From Zeus faber (taxonomy: Eukaryota > Chordata > Actinopteri > Zeiformes > Zeidae), in assembly GCA_960531495.1 (NCBI GenBank), contig CAUIJY010000101.1, forward strand, positions 62,001-126,000: a stretch of 64,000 nt of DNA, in the 5' to 3' direction. The position numbers and the translations under genes were made by a program. Shown here one piece after another: positions 36,115 to 48,942 of this stretch (position 1 is the stretch's first letter; each line of letters begins with the position of its first letter). The notes under the pieces are model-generated. The model saw only the letters and a program-made list of their open reading frames with translations, ran no database searches and had not been told where the DNA came from.

Positions 36115-36364
36115 GGTTAGGGTTAGGGTTAGGGTTAGGGTTAGGGTTAGGGTTAGGGTTAGGGTTAGGGTTAGGGTTAGGGTTAGGGTTAGGGTTAGGG
36201 TTAGGGTTAGGGTTAGGGGTTAGGGTTAGGGTTAGGGTTAGGGTTAGGGTTAGGGTTAGGGTTAGGGTTAGGGTTAGGGTTAGGGTTAGGGTTAGGGTTA
36301 GGGTTAGGGTTAGGGGTTAGGGTTAGGGTTAGGGTTAGGGTTAGGGTTAGGGTTAGGGTTAGGG
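36114..36364 (+). repeat. Interstitial telomeric tract 3
   Basis: About 250 bp of TTAGGG with two single-G insertions (TTAGGGG near 36215 and 36313). Right junction reads GGGTGGGTGAG, a slightly different fusion to S from tracts 1, 2 and 5 (TTAGGTTGG). Confidence 0.97.
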
Positions 36365-39300
36365 TGGGTGAGTACTGTATTGATGATCCCGTCTACCCAG
36401 TTTGGGTAGCCTGGTATGTATTGGTGAGTACTTTTCCTATGTTCCCCCCTGGCCAGCATGGTCAGTTTGGTATAGGGGACCAAAGGTAATGCACGGGCCG
36501 TCGCACGTTATCAAGATTCTCCAATCCCGTATTATGTTAGGTAGAGTGTTAGGTTCATGTTTTGTAGTTATCCCATTTGGGTTAAAGAATATTGGCATAT
36601 TCTGGCTTCAAGGAGAAGTCCCCTAACGAGGGTTTAAGGTGATTTAAAAGGATGCTTGTTTCCTCTTAGTAGCATAGGTCCAGAGTAATTTGTCTTATAT
36701 TTGTTGTTTAGATGCTTTATTAGTCGTTGGTAGACGTAGTTGTTTTCTTTAAGAGTGGTTAAGAACACCTTATTTGTTTTTTGTTTCAAGTTGTTTAAGA
36801 GTGGTTGAGAATACCTTATTTGTTCTTTCTCCGCATTTCTATATGATTACTTTTAGAAATTTAGGACACATTCATCAGTAGTGTACCTCAGGATCATTGA
36901 GTGTTTCAGCCTTTTAAACAAACTATACACCCTCTCCTTGAGGCAGGCCACCTGGGCTTGATCAAGACCCTGGTGTGTGTCCCCCGGTCAATTGGTTTAT
37001 TTTTAGAAAATATTTCTACTCTTGTTGGTTGGATTTTGTTGAGTTTGGGTACGACCTCTATTTGTCCATGGGATATCTATGTTCTTAGGTTTTGTTGAGT
37101 ATAGGTAAGTTCCGTCTCTGTTTGTCTTTGGGAAACCTCTTCCATTTTCAATTGGATTTTGTAGAGTTTGGGTACGACCTCTATTTGTCAGTGGGATATT
37201 TTTGTTCTTGGATTTTGTTGAGTTTGGGTACGACCTCTATTCGTCAATGGTTAGGGTTAGGATTTGGTTTTAGGGTTAGGATAAGGGTTAGGTTTAGGGC
37301 TAGGTCTTAGGGTTAACGTTAGGGTTAGGTTTAGAACCAGGGCTAGGCTTAGGTTTAGGGTTAGGCTAAGGGTTAGGTCTAGGGTTAGGTTTAGGGTTAA
37401 GTCTTAGGGTTAACGTTAGGGTTAGGGTTAGGTTTAGAGCTAGAGTTAGGGTTTGGGTTAGGGTCAGGGTTTTAGGATTAGGGTTGGAGAGGAGAGGGAA
37501 GTGGAGGAGAAGTATATGTAGAAGGGAGGTAGAGGGAAGGAGAGCCGTCTGTTCGGACTGCATTCTCCTCCTGCCTGTTCGGGCTATTCTCTACCGTCCC
37601 AGCTCTCTCAGTTTCCTGAGAGAAGGGGAAGAGAGTGAGAAAAAGAATGAAAAATGAAAAAAAATTGTAAGCTAAGTTATTTTGTATAGTTGTTAATTTA
37701 TGAGAATAGACTCTAATCAATAGTTGGAAGTTGTTGTACACCTTATCTTGCGCCATGTTAACGCCTTTAAGAGGAGGAAAGAAAGGGGAGAGAGATTTGG
37801 TAAGATAATACATATAATGGGTTATAAGGAGAATCTGCTTTCCGAGGCACAGGCTAGATTAGGTTGGGTGAGTACTGTATTGATGATCCCGTCTACCCAG
37901 TTTGGGTAGCCTGGTATGTATTGGTGAGTACTTTTCCTATGTTCCCCCCTGGCCAGCATGGTCAGTTTGGTATAGGGGACCAAAGGTAATGCACGGGCCG
38001 TCGCACGTTATCAAGATTCTCCAATCCCGTATTATGTTAGGTAGAGTGTTAGGTTCATGTTTTGTAGTTATCCCATTTGGGTTAAAGAATATTGGCATAT
38101 TCTGGCTTCAAGGAGAAGTCCCCTAACGAGGGTTTAAGGTGATTTAAAAGGATGCTTGTTTCCTCTTAGTAGCATAGGTCCAGAGTAATTTGTCTTATAT
38201 TTGTTGTTTAGATGCTTTATTAGTCGTTGGTAGACGTAGTTGTTTTCTTTAAGAGTGGTTAAGAACACCTTATTTGTTTTTTGTTTCAAGTTGTTTAAGA
38301 GTGGTTGAGAATACCTTATTTGTTCTTTCTCCGCATTTCTATATGATTACTTTTAGAAATTTAGGACACATTCATCAGTAGTGTACCTCAGGATCATTGA
38401 GTGTTTCAGCCTTTTAAACAAACTATACACCCTCTCCTTGAGGCAGGCCACCTGGGCTTGATCAAGACCCTGGTGTGTGTCCCCCGGTCAATTGGTTTAT
38501 TTTTAGAAAATATTTCTACTCTTGTTGGTTGGATTTTGTTGAGTTTGGGTACGACCTCTATTTGTCCATGGGATATCTATGTTCTTAGGTTTTGTTGAGT
38601 ATAGGTAAGTTCCGTCTCTGTTTGTCTTTGGGAAACCTCTTCCATTTTCAATTGGATTTTGTAGAGTTTGGGTACGACCTCTATTTGTCAGTGGGATATT
38701 TTTGTTCTTGGATTTTGTTGAGTTTGGGTACGACCTCTATTCGTCAATGGTTAGGGTTAGGATTTGGTTTTAGGGTTAGGATAAGGGTTAGGTTTAGGGC
38801 TAGGTCTTAGGGTTAACGTTAGGGTTAGGTTTAGAACCAGGGCTAGGCTTAGGTTTAGGGTTAGGCTAAGGGTTAGGTCTAGGGTTAGGTTTAGGGTTAA
38901 GTCTTAGGGTTAACGTTAGGGTTAGGGTTAGGTTTAGAGCTAGAGTTAGGGTTTGGGTTAGGGTCAGGGTTTTAGGATTAGGGTTGGAGAGGAGAGGGAA
39001 GTGGAGGAGAAGTATATGTAGAAGGGAGGTAGAGGGAAGGAGAGCCGTCTGTTCGGACTGCATTCTCCTCCTGCCTGTTCGGGCTATTCTCTACCGTCCC
39101 AGCTCTCTCAGTTTCCTGAGAGAAGGGGAAGAGAGTGAGAAAAAGAATGAAAAATGAAAAAAAATTGTAAGCTAAGTTATTTTGTATAGTTGTTAATTTA
39201 TGAGAATAGACTCTAATCAATAGTTGGAAGTTGTTGTACACCTTATCTTGCGCCATGTTAACGCCTTTAAGAGGAGGAAAGAAAGGGGAGAGAGATTTGG

Positions 39301-42300
39301 TAAGATAATACATATAATGGGTTATAAGGAGAATCTGCTTTCCGAGGCACAGGCTAGATTAGGTTGGGTGAGTACTGTATTGATGATCCCGTCTACCCAG
39401 TTTGGGTAGCCTGGTATGTATTGGTGAGTACTTTTCCTATGTTCCCCCCTGGCCAGCATGGTCAGTTTGGTATAGGGGACCAAAGGTAATGCACGGGCCG
39501 TCGCACGTTATCAAGATTCTCCAATCCCGTATTATGTTAGGTAGAGTGTTAGGTTCATGTTTTGTAGTTATCCCATTTGGGTTAAAGAATATTGGCATAT
39601 TCTGGCTTCAAGGAGAAGTCCCCTAACGAGGGTTTAAGGTGATTTAAAAGGATGCTTGTTTCCTCTTAGTAGCATAGGTCCAGAGTAATTTGTCTTATAT
39701 TTGTTGTTTAGATGCTTTATTAGTCGTTGGTAGACGTAGTTGTTTTCTTTAAGAGTGGTTAAGAACACCTTATTTGTTTTTTGTTTCAAGTTGTTTAAGA
39801 GTGGTTGAGAATACCTTATTTGTTCTTTCTCCGCATTTCTATATGATTACTTTTAGAAATTTAGGACACATTCATCAGTAGTGTACCTCAGGATCATTGA
39901 GTGTTTCAGCCTTTTAAACAAACTATACACCCTCTCCTTGAGGCAGGCCACCTGGGCTTGATCAAGACCCTGGTGTGTGTCCCCCGGTCAATTGGTTTAT
40001 TTTTAGAAAATATTTCTACTCTTGTTGGTTGGATTTTGTTGAGTTTGGGTACGACCTCTATTTGTCCATGGGATATCTATGTTCTTAGGTTTTGTTGAGT
40101 ATAGGTAAGTTCCGTCTCTGTTTGTCTTTGGGAAACCTCTTCCATTTTCAATTGGATTTTGTAGAGTTTGGGTACGACCTCTATTTGTCAGTGGGATATT
40201 TTTGTTCTTGGATTTTGTTGAGTTTGGGTACGACCTCTATTCGTCAATGGTTAGGGTTAGGATTTGGTTTTAGGGTTAGGATAAGGGTTAGGTTTAGGGC
40301 TAGGTCTTAGGGTTAACGTTAGGGTTAGGTTTAGAACCAGGGCTAGGCTTAGGTTTAGGGTTAGGCTAAGGGTTAGGTCTAGGGTTAGGTTTAGGGTTAA
40401 GTCTTAGGGTTAACGTTAGGGTTAGGGTTAGGTTTAGAGCTAGAGTTAGGGTTTGGGTTAGGGTCAGGGTTTTAGGATTAGGGTTGGAGAGGAGAGGGAA
40501 GTGGAGGAGAAGTATATGTAGAAGGGAGGTAGAGGGAAGGAGAGCCGTCTGTTCGGACTGCATTCTCCTCCTGCCTGTTCGGGCTATTCTCTACCGTCCC
40601 AGCTCTCTCAGTTTCCTGAGAGAAGGGGAAGAGAGTGAGAAAAAGAATGAAAAATGAAAAAAAATTGTAAGCTAAGTTATTTTGTATAGTTGTTAATTTA
40701 TGAGAATAGACTCTAATCAATAGTTGGAAGTTGTTGTACACCTTATCTTGCGCCATGTTAACGCCTTTAAGAGGAGGAAAGAAAGGGGAGAGAGATTTGG
40801 TAAGATAATACATATAATGGGTTATAAGGAGAATCTGCTTTCCGAGGCACAGGCTAGATTAGGTTGGGTGAGTACTGTATTGATGATCCCGTCTACCCAG
40901 TTTGGGTAGCCTGGTATGTATTGGTGAGTACTTTTCCTATGTTCCCCCCTGGCCAGCATGGTCAGTTTGGTATAGGGGACCAAAGGTAATGCACGGGCCG
41001 TCGCACGTTATCAAGATTCTCCAATCCCGTATTATGTTAGGTAGAGTGTTAGGTTCATGTTTTGTAGTTATCCCATTTGGGTTAAAGAATATTGGCATAT
41101 TCTGGCTTCAAGGAGAAGTCCCCTAACGAGGGTTTAAGGTGATTTAAAAGGATGCTTGTTTCCTCTTAGTAGCATAGGTCCAGAGTAATTTGTCTTATAT
41201 TTGTTGTTTAGATGCTTTATTAGTCGTTGGTAGACGTAGTTGTTTTCTTTAAGAGTGGTTAAGAACACCTTATTTGTTTTTTGTTTCAAGTTGTTTAAGA
41301 GTGGTTGAGAATACCTTATTTGTTCTTTCTCCGCATTTCTATATGATTACTTTTAGAAATTTAGGACACATTCATCAGTAGTGTACCTCAGGATCATTGA
41401 GTGTTTCAGCCTTTTAAACAAACTATACACCCTCTCCTTGAGGCAGGCCACCTGGGCTTGATCAAGACCCTGGTGTGTGTCCCCCGGTCAATTGGTTTAT
41501 TTTTAGAAAATATTTCTACTCTTGTTGGTTGGATTTTGTTGAGTTTGGGTACGACCTCTATTTGTCCATGGGATATCTATGTTCTTAGGTTTTGTTGAGT
41601 ATAGGTAAGTTCCGTCTCTGTTTGTCTTTGGTAAACCTCTTCCATTTTCAATTGGATTTTGTAGAGTTTGGGTACGACCTCTATTTGTCAGTGGGATATT
41701 TTTGTTCTTGGATTTTGTTGAGTTTGGGTACGACCTCTATTCGTCAATGGTTAGGGTTAGGATTTGGTTTTAGGGTTAGGATAAGGGTTAGGTTTAGGGC
41801 TAGGTCTTAGGGTTAACGTTAGGGTTAGGTTTAGAACCAGGGCTAGGCTTAGGTTTAGGGTTAGGCTAAGGGTTAGGTCTAGGGTTAGGTTTAGGGTTAA
41901 GTCTTAGGGTTAACGTTAGGGTTAGGGTTAGGTTTAGAGCTAGAGTTAGGGTTTGGGTTAGGGTCAGGGTTTTAGGATTAGGGTTGGAGAGGAGAGGGAA
42001 GTGGAGGAGAAGTATATGTAGAAGGGAGGTAGAGGGAAGGAGAGCCGTCTGTTCGGACTGCATTCTCCTCCTGCCTGTTCGGGCTATTCTCTACCGTCCC
42101 AGCTCTCTCAGTTTCCTGAGAGAAGGGGAAGAGAGTGAGAAAAAGAATGAAAAATGAAAAAAAATTGTAAGCTAAGTTATTTTGTATAGTTGTTAATTTA
42201 TGAGAATAGACTCTAATCAATAGTTGGAAGTTGTTGTACACCTTATCTTGCGCCATGTTAACGCCTTTAAGAGGAGGAAAGAAAGGGGAGAGAGATTTGG

Positions 42301-45300
42301 TAAGATAATACATATAATGGGTTATAAGGAGAATCTGCTTTCCGAGGCACAGGCTAGATTAGGTTGGGTGAGTACTGTATTGATGATCCCGTCTACCCAG
42401 TTTGGGTAGCCTGGTATGTATTGGTGAGTACTTTTCCTATGTTCCCCCCTGGCCAGCATGGTCAGTTTGGTATAGGGGACCAAAGGTAATGCACGGGCCG
42501 TCGCACGTTATCAAGATTCTCCAATCCCGTATTATGTTAGGTAGAGTGTTAGGTTCATGTTTTGTAGTTATCCCATTTGGGTTAAAGAATATTGGCATAT
42601 TCTGGCTTCAAGGAGAAGTCCCCTAACGAGGGTTTAAGGTGATTTAAAAGGATGCTTGTTTCCTCTTAGTAGCATAGGTCCAGAGTAATTTGTCTTATAT
42701 TTGTTGTTTAGATGCTTTATTAGTCGTTGGTAGACGTAGTTGTTTTCTTTAAGAGTGGTTAAGAACACCTTATTTGTTTTTTGTTTCAAGTTGTTTAAGA
42801 GTGGTTGAGAATACCTTATTTGTTCTTTCTCCGCATTTCTATATGATTACTTTTAGAAATTTAGGACACATTCATCAGTAGTGTACCTCAGGATCATTGA
42901 GTGTTTCAGCCTTTTAAACAAACTATACACCCTCTCCTTGAGGCAGGCCACCTGGGCTTGATCAAGACCCTGGTGTGTGTCCCCCGGTCAATTGGTTTAT
43001 TTTTAGAAAATATTTCTACTCTTGTTGGTTGGATTTTGTTGAGTTTGGGTACGACCTCTATTTGTCCATGGGATATCTATGTTCTTAGGTTTTGTTGAGT
43101 ATAGGTAAGTTCCGTCTCTGTTTGTCTTTGGGAAACCTCTTCCATTTTCAATTGGATTTTGTAGAGTTTGGGTACGACCTCTATTTGTCAGTGGGATATT
43201 TTTGTTCTTGGATTTTGTTGAGTTTGGGTACGACCTCTATTCGTCAATGGTTAGGGTTAGGATTTGGTTTTAGGGTTAGGATAAGGGTTAGGTTTAGGGC
43301 TAGGTCTTAGGGTTAACGTTAGGGTTAGGTTTAGAACCAGGGCTAGGCTTAGGTTTAGGGTTAGGCTAAGGGTTAGGTCTAGGGTTAGGTTTAGGGTTAA
43401 GTCTTAGGGTTAACGTTAGGGTTAGGGTTAGGTTTAGAGCTAGAGTTAGGGTTTGGGTTAGGGTCAGGGTTTTAGGATTAGGGTTGGAGAGGAGAGGGAA
43501 GTGGAGGAGAAGTATATGTAGAAGGGAGGTAGAGGGAAGGAGAGCCGTCTGTTCGGACTGCATTCTCCTCCTGCCTGTTCGGGCTATTCTCTACCGTCCC
43601 AGCTCTCTCAGTTTCCTGAGAGAAGGGGAAGAGAGTGAGAAAAAGAATGAAAAATGAAAAAAAATTGTAAGCTAAGTTATTTTGTATAGTTGTTAATTTA
43701 TGAGAATAGACTCTAATCAATAGTTGGAAGTTGTTGTACACCTTATCTTGCGCCATGTTAACGCCTTTAAGAGGAGGAAAGAAAGGGGAGAGAGATTTGG
43801 TAAGATAATACATATAATGGGTTATAAGGAGAATCTGCTTTCCGAGGCACAGGCTAGATTAGGTTGGGTGAGTACTGTATTGATGATCCCGTCTACCCAG
43901 TTTGGGTAGCCTGGTATGTATTGGTGAGTACTTTTCCTATGTTCCCCCCTGGCCAGCATGGTCAGTTTGGTATAGGGGACCAAAGGTAATGCACGGGCCG
44001 TCGCACGTTATCAAGATTCTCCAATCCCGTATTATGTTAGGTAGAGTGTTAGGTTCATGTTTTGTAGTTATCCCATTTGGGTTAAAGAATATTGGCATAT
44101 TCTGGCTTCAAGGAGAAGTCCCCTAACGAGGGTTTAAGGTGATTTAAAAGGATGCTTGTTTCCTCTTAGTAGCATAGGTCCAGAGTAATTTGTCTTATAT
44201 TTGTTGTTTAGATGCTTTATTAGTCGTTGGTAGACGTAGTTGTTTTCTTTAAGAGTGGTTAAGAACACCTTATTTGTTTTTTGTTTCAAGTTGTTTAAGA
44301 GTGGTTGAGAATACCTTATTTGTTCTTTCTCCGCATTTCTATATGATTACTTTTAGAAATTTAGGACACATTCATCAGTAGTGTACCTCAGGATCATTGA
44401 GTGTTTCAGCCTTTTAAACAAACTATACACCCTCTCCTTGAGGCAGGCCACCTGGGCTTGATCAAGACCCTGGTGTGTGTCCCCCGGTCAATTGGTTTAT
44501 TTTTAGAAAATATTTCTACTCTTGTTGGTTGGATTTTGTTGAGTTTGGGTACGACCTCTATTTGTCCATGGGATATCTATGTTCTTAGGTTTTGTTGAGT
44601 ATAGGTAAGTTCCGTCTCTGTTTGTCTTTGGGAAACCTCTTCCATTTTCAATTGGATTTTGTAGAGTTTGGGTACGACCTCTATTTGTCAGTGGGATATT
44701 TTTGTTCTTGGATTTTGTTGAGTTTGGGTACGACCTCTATTCGTCAATGGTTAGGGTTAGGATTTGGTTTTAGGGTTAGGATAAGGGTTAGGTTTAGGGC
44801 TAGGTCTTAGGGTTAACGTTAGGGTTAGGTTTAGAACCAGGGCTAGGCTTAGGTTTAGGGTTAGGCTAAGGGTTAGGTCTAGGGTTAGGTTTAGGGTTAA
44901 GTCTTAGGGTTAACGTTAGGGTTAGGGTTAGGTTTAGAGCTAGAGTTAGGGTTTGGGTTAGGGTCAGGGTTTTAGGATTAGGGTTGGAGAGGAGAGGGAA
45001 GTGGAGGAGAAGTATATGTAGAAGGGAGGTAGAGGGAAGGAGAGCCGTCTGTTCGGACTGCATTCTCCTCCTGCCTGTTCGGGCTATTCTCTACCGTCCC
45101 AGCTCTCTCAGTTTCCTGAGAGAAGGGGAAGAGAGTGAGAAAAAGAATGAAAAATGAAAAAAAATTGTAAGCTAAGTTATTTTGTATAGTTGTTAATTTA
45201 TGAGAATAGACTCTAATCAATAGTTGGAAGTTGTTGTACACCTTATCTTGCGCCATGTTAACGCCTTTAAGAGGAGGAAAGAAAGGGGAGAGAGATTTGG

Positions 45301-46863
45301 TAAGATAATACATATAATGGGTTATAAGGAGAATCTGCTTTCCGAGGCACAGGCTAGATTAGGTTGGGTGAGTACTGTATTGATGATCCCGTCTACCCAG
45401 TTTGGGTAGCCTGGTATGTATTGGTGAGTACTTTTCCTATGTTCCCCCCTGGCCAGCATGGTCAGTTTGGTATAGGGGACCAAAGGTAATGCACGGGCCG
45501 TCGCACGTTATCAAGATTCTCCAATCCCGTATTATGTTAGGTAGAGTGTTAGGTTCATGTTTTGTAGTTATCCCATTTGGGTTAAAGAATATTGGCATAT
45601 TCTGGCTTCAAGGAGAAGTCCCCTAACGAGGGTTTAAGGTGATTTAAAAGGATGCTTGTTTCCTCTTAGTAGCATAGGTCCAGAGTAATTTGTCTTATAT
45701 TTGTTGTTTAGATGCTTTATTAGTCGTTGGTAGACGTAGTTGTTTTCTTTAAGAGTGGTTAAGAACACCTTATTTGTTTTTTGTTTCAAGTTGTTTAAGA
45801 GTGGTTGAGAATACCTTATTTGTTCTTTCTCCGCATTTCTATATGATTACTTTTAGAAATTTAGGACACATTCATCAGTAGTGTACCTCAGGATCATTGA
45901 GTGTTTCAGCCTTTTAAACAAACTATACACCCTCTCCTTGAGGCAGGCCACCTGGGCTTGATCAAGACCCTGGTGTGTGTCCCCCGGTCAATTGGTTTAT
46001 TTTTAGAAAATATTTCTACTCTTGTTGGTTGGATTTTGTTGAGTTTGGGTACGACCTCTATTTGTCCATGGGATATCTATGTTCTTAGGTTTTGTTGAGT
46101 ATAGGTAAGTTCCGTCTCTGTTTGTCTTTGGGAAACCTCTTCCATTTTCAATTGGATTTTGTAGAGTTTGGGTACGACCTCTATTTGTCAGTGGGATATT
46201 TTTGTTCTTGGATTTTGTTGAGTTTGGGTACGACCTCTATTCGTCAATGGTTAGGGTTAGGATTTGGTTTTAGGGTTAGGATAAGGGTTAGGTTTAGGGC
46301 TAGGTCTTAGGGTTAACGTTAGGGTTAGGTTTAGAACCAGGGCTAGGCTTAGGTTTAGGGTTAGGCTAAGGGTTAGGTCTAGGGTTAGGTTTAGGGTTAA
46401 GTCTTAGGGTTAACGTTAGGGTTAGGGTTAGGTTTAGAGCTAGAGTTAGGGTTTGGGTTAGGGTCAGGGTTTTAGGATTAGGGTTGGAGAGGAGAGGGAA
46501 GTGGAGGAGAAGTATATGTAGAAGGGAGGTAGAGGGAAGGAGAGCCGTCTGTTCGGACTGCATTCTCCTCCTGCCTGTTCGGGCTATTCTCTACCGTCCC
46601 AGCTCTCTCAGTTTCCTGAGAGAAGGGGAAGAGAGTGAGAAAAAGAATGAAAAATGAAAAAAAATTGTAAGCTAAGTTATTTTGTATAGTTGTTAATTTA
46701 TGAGAATAGACTCTAATCAATAGTTGGAAGTTGTTGTACACCTTATCTTGCGCCATGTTAACGCCTTTAAGAGGAGGAAAGAAAGGGGAGAGAGATTTGG
46801 TAAGATAATACATATAATGGGTTATAAGGAGAATCTGCTTTCCGAGGCACAGGCTAGATTAGG
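36365..46863 (+). repeat. 1500-bp tandem array, block 2 (seven full units)
   Basis: S heads at 36364/5, 37864, 39364, 40864, 42364, 43864 and 45364. Identical to block 1 as far as I can see except one G-to-T at 41632 in the unit starting at 40864. Same modules as block 1 and no genes. Confidence 0.96.
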
Positions 46864-47460
46864 TTGGGTGAGTACTGTATTGATGATCCCGTCTACCCAG
46901 TTTGGGTAGCCTGGTATGTATTGGTGAGTACTTTTCCTATGTTCCCCCCTGGCCAGCATGGTCAGTTTGGTATAGGGGACCAAAGGTAATGCACGGGCCG
47001 TCGCACGTTATCAAGATTCTCCAATCCCGTATTATGTTAGGTAGAGTGTTAGGTTCATGTTTTGTAGTTATCCCATTTGGGTTAAAGAATATTGGCATAT
47101 TCTGGCTTCAAGGAGAAGTCCCCTAACGAGGGTTTAAGGTGATTTAAAAGGATGCTTGTTTCCTCTTAGTAGCATAGGTCCAGAGTAATTTGTCTTATAT
47201 TTGTTGTTTAGATGCTTTATTAGTCGTTGGTAGACGTAGTTGTTTTCTTTAAGAGTGGTTAAGAACACCTTATTTGTTTTTTGTTTCAAGTTGTTTAAGA
47301 GTGGTTGAGAATACCTTATTTGTTCTTTCTCCGCATTTCTATATGATTACTTTTAGAAATTTAGGACACATTCATCAGTAGTGTACCTCAGGATCATTGA
47401 GTGTTTCAGCCTTTTAAACAAACTATACACCCTCTCCTTGAGGCAGGCCACCTGGGCTTG
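46864..47460 (+). repeat. Truncated 1500-bp unit (597 bp), same breakpoint
   Basis: Ends at exactly the same base of the P palindrome as the stub at 35518-36114, then enters TTAGGG repeats. Either the whole stub-plus-telomere junction was copied or the site breaks recurrently. Confidence 0.95.
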
Positions 47461-47552
47461 GGTTAGGGTTAGGGTTAGGGTTAGGGTTAGGGTTAGGGTT
47501 AGGGTTAGGGTTAGGGTTAGGGTTAGGGTTAGGGTTAGGGTTAGGGTTAGGG

Positions 47553-47593
<41 letters not shown>

Positions 47594-47760
47594 GGTTAGG
47601 GTTAGGGTTAGGGTTAGGGTTAGGGTTAGGGTTAGGGTTAGGGTTAGGGGTTAGGGTTAGGGTTAGGGTTAGGGTTAGGGTTAGGGGTTAGGGTTAGGGG
47701 TTAGGGTTAGGGTTAGGGTTAGGGTTAGGGTTAGGGTTAGGGTTAGGGTTAGGGTTAGGG
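47461..47760 (+). repeat. Interstitial telomeric tract 4
   Basis: About 300 bp of TTAGGG with one TTTAGGG (near 47571) and three TTAGGGG variants. Same right junction (GGGTGGGTGAG) as tract 3. Separates the 1500-bp family on the left from the 1518-bp family on the right. Confidence 0.97.
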
Positions 47761-48942
47761 TGGGTGAGTACTGTATTGATGATCCCGTCTACCCAGTTTG
47801 GGTAGCCTGGTATGTATTGGTGAGTACTTTTCCTATGTTCCCCCCTGGCCAGCATGGTCAGTTTGGTATAGGGGACCAAAGGTAATGCACGGGCCGTCGC
47901 ACGTTATCAAGATTCTCCAATCCCGTATTATGTTAGGTAGAGTGTCAGGTTCATGTTTTGTAGTTATCCCATTTGGGTTAAAGAATATAGGCATATTCTG
48001 GCTTCAAGGAGAAGTCCCCTAACCAGGGTTTAAGGTGACTTACATTTAAAAGGATGCTTGTTTCCTCTTAGTAGTATAGGTCCAGAGTAATTTGTCTTAT
48101 ATTTGTTGTTTAGATGCTTTATTAGTTGTTGGTAGACGTAGTTGTTTTCTTTAAGAGTGGTTAAGAACACCTTATTTGTTTTTTGTTTCAAGTTGTTAAG
48201 AGTGGTTAAGAACACCTTATTTGTTATTTCTCCGCATTTCTATATGATTACTTTTAGAAATTTAGGACACATTCATCAGTAGTGTACCTCAGGATCATTG
48301 AGTGTTTCAGCCTTTTAAACAAACTATACACCCTCTCCTTGAGGCAGGCCACCTGGGCTTCGTCAAGACCCTGGTGTGTGTCCCCCGGTCAATTGGTTTA
48401 TTTTAGGAAATATTTCTACTCTTGTTGGTTGGATTTTGATGAGTTTGGGTACGACCTCTATTTGTCCGTGGGATATCTATGTTCTTAGATTTAGTTGAGT
48501 ATAGGTAAGTTCCGTCTCTGTTTGTCATTGGGAAACTTCTTCCATTTTCAATTGGATTTTGTAGAGTTTGGGTACGACCTCTATTTGTCAGTGGGATCTT
48601 TTTTTTCCTTGGATTTTGTTGAGTTTGGGTACGACCTCTATTCGTCAATGGTTAGGGTTAGGATTTGGTTTTAGGGTTAGGATAGGGGTTAGGTTTAGGG
48701 TTAGGTTTGGGGTTAGGTTTAGGGCTAGGTCTTAGGGTTAACGTTAGGGTTAGGGTTAGGTTTAGAACCAGGGCTAGGCTTAGGTTTAGGGTTAGGCTAA
48801 GGGTTAGGTTTAGGGTTAAGTCTTAGGGTTAACGTTAGGGTTAGGTTTAGAGCTAGAGTTAGGGTTAGGGTTAGGGTCAGGGTTTTAGGATTAGGGATGG
48901 AGAGGAGAGGGAAGTGGAGGAGAAGTATATGTAGAAGGGAGG
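47761..48942 (+). repeat. Shortened 1518-family unit (about 1183 bp)
   Basis: Lacks the last 335 bp (triple hairpin and tail E). It is cut in the centre of the polypurine mirror repeat and joined to the next S head through shared AGGT. Carries private variants (for example TGTTATTTCTCCGC, and GGGATGGAG in D/H) and shares TGTCAGG with the following unit only. Confidence 0.92.
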
